The notes below the pieces were generated by a model. It saw only the letters and a program-made list of their open reading frames with translations. It did no database searches and was not told where the DNA came from. Made by a program: the position numbers and the translations under genes. Of a stretch of DNA of 9,262 bases, positions 4,970 through 9,262 are shown piece after piece (within the stretch, counting starts at the first letter, position 1; every line of letters starts with the position of its first letter). This DNA comes from CAIVAT01 sp964628215. GTDB lineage: Bacteria; Bacteroidota; Bacteroidia; Bacteroidales; FEN-979. The DNA lies in assembly GCA_964628215.1 (NCBI GenBank), contig CAZVNF010000153.1, forward strand, positions 1 through 9,262, given 5' to 3'.

Positions 4970-7840
4970 CTAATAAACAATCAATTTTCGCGTGGCAATG
5001 TAATTCCCGTTGATAATTTTCAGGATTCCCACATGGCCGTTCAGGTTTTCCACCGTGATGACCTTCTCATGGGGGCCGGCTTGCTGAAAATCATACACTT
5101 TTTCCCATTGTTTTACTCCCGACAACGAATAGAGGATCAAGGTAACGGGTGACGATTCATCCTTCACTTCGTAGATTACCGATAAAGGTTGTGCGAACGA
5201 CGGATTGGGAAAAACTTTGGCCGGCAATACATTGGGTGATTTCCCCGGTTGATACAAGGGCTCGTCTGCAAGAAAATCCCTGTGAACAAGGGTAAACTTC
5301 CTGAATTCCGACCAGACCGGCATCCCCTCAGCACTCACTCCTCCAACCCGCCAGTAATAGGTGCCTGCTCCCAGGCCGTTCACGACGCCGGTGGATTTTG
5401 TACCGGTTTCATTGCTGTAAACAATGGCTTTCAACGCGGGGGTTGGCGCATCGGAGATGACCAGTTTTGTCGTTTGCAGGCCATGGATCCAGGAAAAGTC
5501 AATGGGTTCATCGGCATAAAAAATAGCATTGGATTCCGGCGTTGTCAGACGCAGGAGTTTCGACGATGCAACACTATCAATCGTAACCGTATAGGCAATA
5601 TACCAGGGCTTAAATCCCATCAGTGAAGGATTATTGAAATACCACCAGTCGGGATTGTCGTCGGGTGTGAAAAAATAGGGATTTACCACATAGCTTTGGA
5701 CATAAATGGCTGGAGAAGCTTTTGGTGTGAGGTTGGTCAGGTCAAATTCAACTACCTGTGTAAACTCCGTGCTGATCGTGTTGGTGGTGGAATAACTCCA
5801 ATCATCAGAAAAAGCCACTTTGAAGGTGAAAATTTTCGGTTTCTTTATGCCGGCACTGAGGTTAAATGATTTGGTGGAGGAGGTTGTCTGTTCAGTGGTT
5901 TGTCCATTTTCCGAAACCAGTGCACTGCTCGTCCCGCCCAATTCCGAATTGTAAGTTACCGTACCCGTACTGCTCAGGCTGTGTTGAAAAGCCTGGTAGG
6001 CGATGGATGTCGGGTCTGCCTGGTTTTCCCGCTTTGTCCAGGCCTCCATGGTTTTCCCGTTGGGATTCGTAACCAGGTGAGGAGCACTGTCGAGCGGGAT
6101 CGATTCGGGCTGAAGCACATACTTGGTCGTGATGTAAGCGTAGTCGATACGATCCAATACAGGGTGTTGATATTTCGTATCGCAATAGTCGTAGGTTGAA
6201 TAAGCATATCGGGTTATGGAGGGGACCAGCCAGTACCAGACCGCTTGCTGTTGATTTTTATCGGTAAGGGGCATGGGAATGTTCAATGCTACCGAAACGG
6301 AATGGGACAGTTCGTTAATCTGCTGATTTGTCTGGGCGTAATCCCCTCCTGCTCCGATACTGAACTGTAAATTTTTCCCCGCGGTGATACTGCCCTTACA
6401 GCCAAGACTCCAGGTGTTCTCTGTTTCAACACTGGTGGCCATACTCTTTTCTCCTTCCATTTCCCACACCAGCTCAGTCGGGGCAATTTCGGTTCCTGCC
6501 TGCTGGTGAAGGGAATCCCAGGCAGGCCAGTTCAGGGCACAGGGAGGTGCTCCGTCGAAAAGACCGATCAACGACCACATTTGCTTCCACTGTGCATCGG
6601 TATAATCCAGCATATCGTCCGACACAGGAGGATCATCGCCATTCAAGACGTAAAAGTCGGAAGAAAACACACTGAAGTTGGTTTCATTATTTTTATCACA
6701 ATTTACCAGTATATTCTGCTTTTTAAAGCCATCGTTCCCGGTCATCGCGGTGGAGATATCCAGGGGAATGTAATTTTCAACGATATCGATCAGGGCGTCG
6801 TCACCATCATCGGCATAGTAATCATCGCTTGGCAGAATCAGATATGCCTGGGAGGCAACAGCGATGAAACTGACATCCGTAAGTTTGATTTCTCCATACA
6901 TGATCGGACATCGTTTGTAGTATGGCTTCGATTTGTCATCCTTGTATTCTTCGTCTTTCGTAGAAAACATAGAAATATAGGCCGATCCGTCGGTGTTCGC
7001 AATCTGGTTATTCCCAGTCATATATGACCGCCCGCCGATCAGCCTCATCGATTTGCCTTCAAACACATCCAACTGGATCAAGGTTTGGCTCAGATCCTTG
7101 AAATTATAGGAGCATATCTGAAAATTGTCCTGATCCGGATCTTTTAAGGCAGCATAGGCCAGCGGATCGTCCTGGCCGGGTGGCACCATGGCCACCGCAG
7201 AAACAACCGCCGCATCCTCGCTGGCGACCTGGTAACGAATGCGCTCGTTATAATGCAGGTTATTATCGGTTTTCGAAAAGGTATAGGATTCGGCATATCC
7301 CCGTGTAAACAGGATCACATCATACCCTGAGGCAACGGCCGCAAAATACCGGTCGTAGAAACTGCCGTTGTCAAGATTGACAATTTGCAACGTATCCATC
7401 GAAATACAATAGCGGTATAACTGATTTTTCCCTTTTTTCTCATTTTGGACGACCACAAACAAATAATCATCAACCCCGAAGAAAGCGCTGTTCATGTTGA
7501 TGTCTTTCTCAAAATAGAGTGAATCAGAAAAGTCATCGCCTTTAGAATCCAGTTCAGTTCTTCCGGTAACCTTGCCCGTTGTGTCGAACCGGACTTGATA
7601 GAAGTACAGGTTTTTTGACTTGTTATTATAGGTTTTATTGTAATACATGTACGCAGCCCCGTTATGATTCGTGTATTCCTGAAAATATTTATGGTTGTCA
7701 TGGGCACGTATGTAGATATTGTCATCGTGGTAAGACGATACAGGATTCCTGTCAACTGGCTGCTGCGCAATGCTTATGTTTGTCATGACTGATAAACAAA
7801 CCAGGCAAAGACCCAAATATAAATGACGCGTGGTTTTCAT
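4970..7840 (-). CDS. Large type IX-secreted surface protein with Fn3-like module and paired Ser/Thr-rich beta segments
   Basis: A 956-aa protein whose family I do not recognise as a whole. The signal peptide is residues 1-26 (LYLGLCLVCLSVM, cleavage near SIAQ). Residues 27-400 are beta-rich with many aromatic repeats and may form a propeller-like domain; a very acidic stretch lies at 338-348 (SDDYYADDGDD). Residues 455-520 and 640-700 are two Ser/Thr-rich, alternating polar/hydrophobic segments, each with a Gly- or Lys-bearing turn in the middle. The 521-620 region between them is rich in Tyr and Trp. This resembles pore-forming beta hairpins, but only by pattern. Residues 765-852 are Fn3-like (DEPIDFSW, then GAGTYYWRVGGVS and WSEFRKFTLV). 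Residues 871-956 are a type IX sorting domain (VFPNPS, then VTLILYSLSG and a terminal RKLIVY). The protein should therefore be exported across the outer membrane and anchored or released at the surface. It follows the beta-barrel gene by 21 bp in the same operon. Confidence 0.85.
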   Translation of the reverse strand: MKTTRHLYLGLCLVCLSVMTNISIAQQPVDRNPVSSYHDDNIYIRAHDNHKYFQEYTNHNGAAYMYYNKTYNNKSKNLYFYQVRFDTTGKVTGRTELDSKGDDFSDSLYFEKDINMNSAFFGVDDYLFVVVQNEKKGKNQLYRYCISMDTLQIVNLDNGSFYDRYFAAVASGYDVILFTRGYAESYTFSKTDNNLHYNERIRYQVASEDAAVVSAVAMVPPGQDDPLAYAALKDPDQDNFQICSYNFKDLSQTLIQLDVFEGKSMRLIGGRSYMTGNNQIANTDGSAYISMFSTKDEEYKDDKSKPYYKRCPIMYGEIKLTDVSFIAVASQAYLILPSDDYYADDGDDALIDIVENYIPLDISTAMTGNDGFKKQNILVNCDKNNETNFSVFSSDFYVLNGDDPPVSDDMLDYTDAQWKQMWSLIGLFDGAPPCALNWPAWDSLHQQAGTEIAPTELVWEMEGEKSMATSVETENTWSLGCKGSITAGKNLQFSIGAGGDYAQTNQQINELSHSVSVALNIPMPLTDKNQQQAVWYWLVPSITRYAYSTYDYCDTKYQHPVLDRIDYAYITTKYVLQPESIPLDSAPHLVTNPNGKTMEAWTKRENQADPTSIAYQAFQHSLSSTGTVTYNSELGGTSSALVSENGQTTEQTTSSTKSFNLSAGIKKPKIFTFKVAFSDDWSYSTTNTISTEFTQVVEFDLTNLTPKASPAIYVQSYVVNPYFFTPDDNPDWWYFNNPSLMGFKPWYIAYTVTIDSVASSKLLRLTTPESNAIFYADEPIDFSWIHGLQTTKLVISDAPTPALKAIVYSNETGTKSTGVVNGLGAGTYYWRVGGVSAEGMPVWSEFRKFTLVHRDFLADEPLYQPGKSPNVLPAKVFPNPSFAQPLSVIYEVKDESSPVTLILYSLSGVKQWEKVYDFQQAGPHEKVITVENLNGHVGILKIINGNYIATRKLIVY

Positions 7841-7861
7841 TGTTTCTACTTTTAAAAGATG

Positions 7862-8719
7862 TTAAAATAAAATGATCAGGGAGGTTTGGGCCAGCCATCC
7901 GGCACCAGCTTCCGCTTTAGCCTTCCACAAGAACCTGTCGGCGATAAGCCAGTCGAATCCGGCTACCGCATTGAAGTTTGATTTACTCCTGAAGTCCACC
8001 TTTATTTCATCGCCAAAGGTTTGATAGAGGGTGCTTTTGCTGATCTCGAGATGATGCCGGTTGTAATAGAAATTCACACCACCACCTGCGTAAATACTTA
8101 GGTTATGGAACGAATACCCTCCCAGGAGATTCATTTTAGGATAAATGATCGTCGTTGTCAGATCATACGATGTTTCATATTCGCCTTCCGGCAAATAATT
8201 GTACTCAACCTCATACGAATGCGCCACTCCCGTGATGACCGCGGGATTGGCGGCCAGGTACCACTTTCCCAACCTGTATTTCAGGTCGAATGCCAGGCTG
8301 CCGGAAATATTGAACCTGCCGTCGTTTTTCACCTTCAGCAAGGTGGCCCCGGTATTTCTGTCTTCCTCTTCGTGGTGAAAAAACATATATCCAACCGAAG
8401 CCTCACCCGACAATAACCACCGGCTCCCGGGCGGGTCGAGGATCTTCATTCCGAATAAAAGCGATGGCACCATCCAGTTTTGCGACGTGCACACATAGGT
8501 GTTGAAGTCAGCAATCTCATCATCCGGCCAGTCATGCCATTCAAAGCTTTCACCGTCAATGGAATTGGAAGAGGAATAGCCAGTCATTTCAAGCTGGTTG
8601 GTAAAATAACTAAAGGCCAATCCGCCGTAGAATCTCTTCTTTTCCACCGCCGTATCATCCTGGGCGAATAAAAGCAAGGTTGTTCCGGTCAGCAGGATGA
8701 ATAAAAATGATTTTTTCAT
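7862..8719 (-). CDS. Outer-membrane beta-barrel-like protein
   Basis: A 285-aa exported protein that starts with a signal peptide at residues 1-20 (KKSFLFILLTGTTLLLFAQ). The mature sequence alternates polar and aromatic/hydrophobic residues in 8-12-residue strands, e.g. FYGGLAFSYF, LSGEASVGYMFF, NISGSLAFDLKYRLG, KWYLAANPAVITG, LSIYAGGGVNFYYN and FNAVAGFDWL. It ends in a strand closing with Phe (LAQTSLIILF), the outer-membrane insertion signal typical of barrels. About ten to twelve strands fit, as in the PorT/OmpA-barrel-like families of Bacteroidota, but no named family is certain. Charged loops (e.g. HHEEEDRN) would face the outside. It is the first gene of a two-gene minus-strand unit with the large type IX-secreted protein, so it may act as that protein's surface partner or anchor. 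No clear promoter box lies directly in front of it. Confidence 0.75.
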   Translation of the reverse strand: MKKSFLFILLTGTTLLLFAQDDTAVEKKRFYGGLAFSYFTNQLEMTGYSSSNSIDGESFEWHDWPDDEIADFNTYVCTSQNWMVPSLLFGMKILDPPGSRWLLSGEASVGYMFFHHEEEDRNTGATLLKVKNDGRFNISGSLAFDLKYRLGKWYLAANPAVITGVAHSYEVEYNYLPEGEYETSYDLTTTIIYPKMNLLGGYSFHNLSIYAGGGVNFYYNRHHLEISKSTLYQTFGDEIKVDFRSKSNFNAVAGFDWLIADRFLWKAKAEAGAGWLAQTSLIILF

Positions 8720-8746
8720 AAGGTTAGTTTTAAATCATTCATGTTA

Positions 8747-8923
8747 TCAGGTACCGTCTTTATCCTGGAATGTTGATAAACCCTTCCGGGCTGTTTTCTT
8801 GGGTCCGCCTTCCGGCACAGGCAGAAAATCAATCCTCCGGGAATTGGCACCAATGGGATAAACATCATATCGTGGGGAAAACTCCGGGATCATCTTAACC
8901 TCTGTGTTGGCTTCAACTGGCAT
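8747..8923 (-). CDS. Possible small protein of 58 aa (hypothetical)
   Basis: An ORF on the minus strand: ATG at 8923-8921, stop TGA at 8749-8747, with an in-frame TAA four codons before the ATG. The product would begin MPVEANTEVKMIPEFSP and continue with a proline/glycine-rich middle (RRIDFLPVPEGGPKKT) and a basic then polar tail. There is no signal peptide or membrane segment. Its composition and codon choice (GCC, GGC, CCC, AAG) resemble the neighbours and it is read in the same direction as the barrel gene, 27 bases ahead of it. I do not recognise a family. It could be a short real gene leading the operon, or a chance ORF; nothing decides this from sequence alone. Confidence 0.45.
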   Translation of the reverse strand: MPVEANTEVKMIPEFSPRYDVYPIGANSRRIDFLPVPEGGPKKTARKGLSTFQDKDGT

Positions 8924-8952
8924 ATCGGCCTGTTATTCAGTAGTAAAACCGG

Positions 8953-8988
8953 GTCACTAATTATTTCGTGACAGAAACTCTAAAGTTA
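8953..8988 (-). promoter_or_regulatory. Candidate minus-strand promoter with adjacent inverted repeat
   Basis: Read on the minus strand, 8988-8981 is TAACTTTA, which matches the Bacteroidota -7 consensus TAnnTTTG except for the last base. It lies about 60 bases before the 58-aa ORF and 260 before the barrel gene. Just downstream is a short inverted repeat, GTCAC (8953-8957) and GTGAC (8968-8972) with a 10-base spacer, near the expected transcription start; it could be an operator. No clear -33 box was found. Weak evidence. Confidence 0.25.
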
Positions 8989-8989
8989 A

Positions 8990-9217
8990 ATAGAAATATT
9001 TCATTTTAGTAAATAAATTTTGATCAGGCATGATTATCCACGTATTCCCGCCTCTTAACATCTACCAGAATTCACCACCTGCTGCGCTAATAACAATTGA
9101 TGGTTAAAATTGTGCGGATTCCAGAATTCTGATATAATTTTGCCCAATCAAATAATTGTAACACATTATCGATAAATACGTCTAAACAATTTCAATTGTA
9201 CCTTTAAATAAACAAAA
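8990..9217. other. Divergent intergenic region with no gene seen
   Basis: This AT-rich stretch lies between the minus-strand unit and the rightward gene at 9218. I see no tRNA, rRNA or ORF in it. It holds the rightward promoter at 9110-9142. It also holds an exact 9-base direct repeat, CCAGAATTC, at 9065-9073 and 9121-9129; the second copy sits in the promoter's spacer. Confidence 0.6.
9110..9142 (+). promoter_or_regulatory. Bacteroidota promoter for the gene at 9218
   Basis: TAATTTTG at 9135-9142 matches the -7 consensus TAnnTTTG exactly. A TTG at 9110-9112 lies about 22 bp upstream, near the expected -33 position. It points into the gene starting at 9218, with a leader of around 70 nt that has no Shine-Dalgarno sequence. 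The 9-base repeat copy at 9121-9129 lies in the spacer. Confidence 0.6.
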
Positions 9218-9262
9218 ATGAAAAAACTAATCAAATTCGGAGAAGATGTTGAAGGATATGAC
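9218..9262 (+). CDS. N-terminus of a possible DUF4395-family protein (partial)
   Basis: Fifteen codons are visible before the window ends: MKKLIKFGEDVEGYD. The ATG follows an A-rich leader (AAATAAACAAAA) typical of Bacteroidota starts, and a good promoter lies upstream. The 'K.I.FGE.VEGY' beginning is reminiscent of DUF4395 membrane proteins of this phylum, which start with a short soluble lead before their first transmembrane segments. With so few residues this is only a suggestion; the function is unknown. Confidence 0.4.
   Translation, partial: MKKLIKFGEDVEGYD

Noticed and set aside
6506..7027. 173-aa plus-strand ORF opposite the large secreted protein
   Set aside because: Antisense of a long ORF with signal peptide, Fn3-like and T9SS domains. 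The plus product has Ile/Val-rich runs but no coherent start context or family.
7841..7861. Terminator or promoter between the barrel and the large secreted gene
   Set aside because: Only a short CTTTTAAAAG palindrome in 21 bases; too short for either, so cotranscription is the simpler reading.
8953..8972. CRP/FNR-like operator reading of GTCAC-N10-GTGAC
   Set aside because: The half-sites are in the reverse order to a CRP site (TGTGA-N6-TCACA) and the spacing differs; kept only as a generic inverted repeat.

Overview
The window looks like Bacteroidota chromosome, probably a Bacteroidales/Marinilabiliales-type organism of mid GC. Three things support this. Start codons are preceded by A-rich leaders rather than Shine-Dalgarno sequences. 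There are perfect TAnnTTTG (-7) promoter boxes at 1771-1778 and 9135-9142. One large secreted protein ends in a type IX secretion (Por) C-terminal sorting domain. The lineage call is inference; no rRNA or other marker gene is present.

Layout, left to right. (1) 1-1716, plus strand: the 3' end of an ABC transporter ATPase, an ABC-2 type permease and a secreted LolA-like protein. The three are joined by two ATGA stop/start overlaps, so they form one translationally coupled export operon. (2) 1804-4731, plus strand: a promoter, an EamA/DMT-family permease, an exported GH29 alpha-L-fucosidase whose start overlaps the permease gene, and a small secreted DUF3568-like protein. (3) 4732-4969: the gap between convergent transcription units. 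It is dominated by a 31-bp-arm hairpin built from degenerate ATGA(R)(S)A heptamers. (4) 4970-8719, minus strand: a bicistron of an outer-membrane beta-barrel-like protein followed 21 bp later by a 956-aa type IX-secreted protein. A possible 58-aa ORF (8747-8923) lies just upstream on the same strand. (5) 8924-9217: a divergent regulatory region with a good promoter facing right into the first 15 codons of a gene that resembles DUF4395 proteins.

The most unusual locus is the minus-strand pair. The 956-aa protein has a signal peptide, a long unassigned beta-rich N-terminal half, two separate Ser/Thr-rich alternating segments around a central region (about residues 460-520 and 640-700), an Fn3-like module and a T9SS tail. 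The paired segments resemble the amphipathic hairpins of aerolysin/ETX-MTX2-type beta pore-formers. I rate that resemblance as a hypothesis only. Everything else reads as ordinary accessory and housekeeping content: export, sugar hydrolysis and small envelope proteins.
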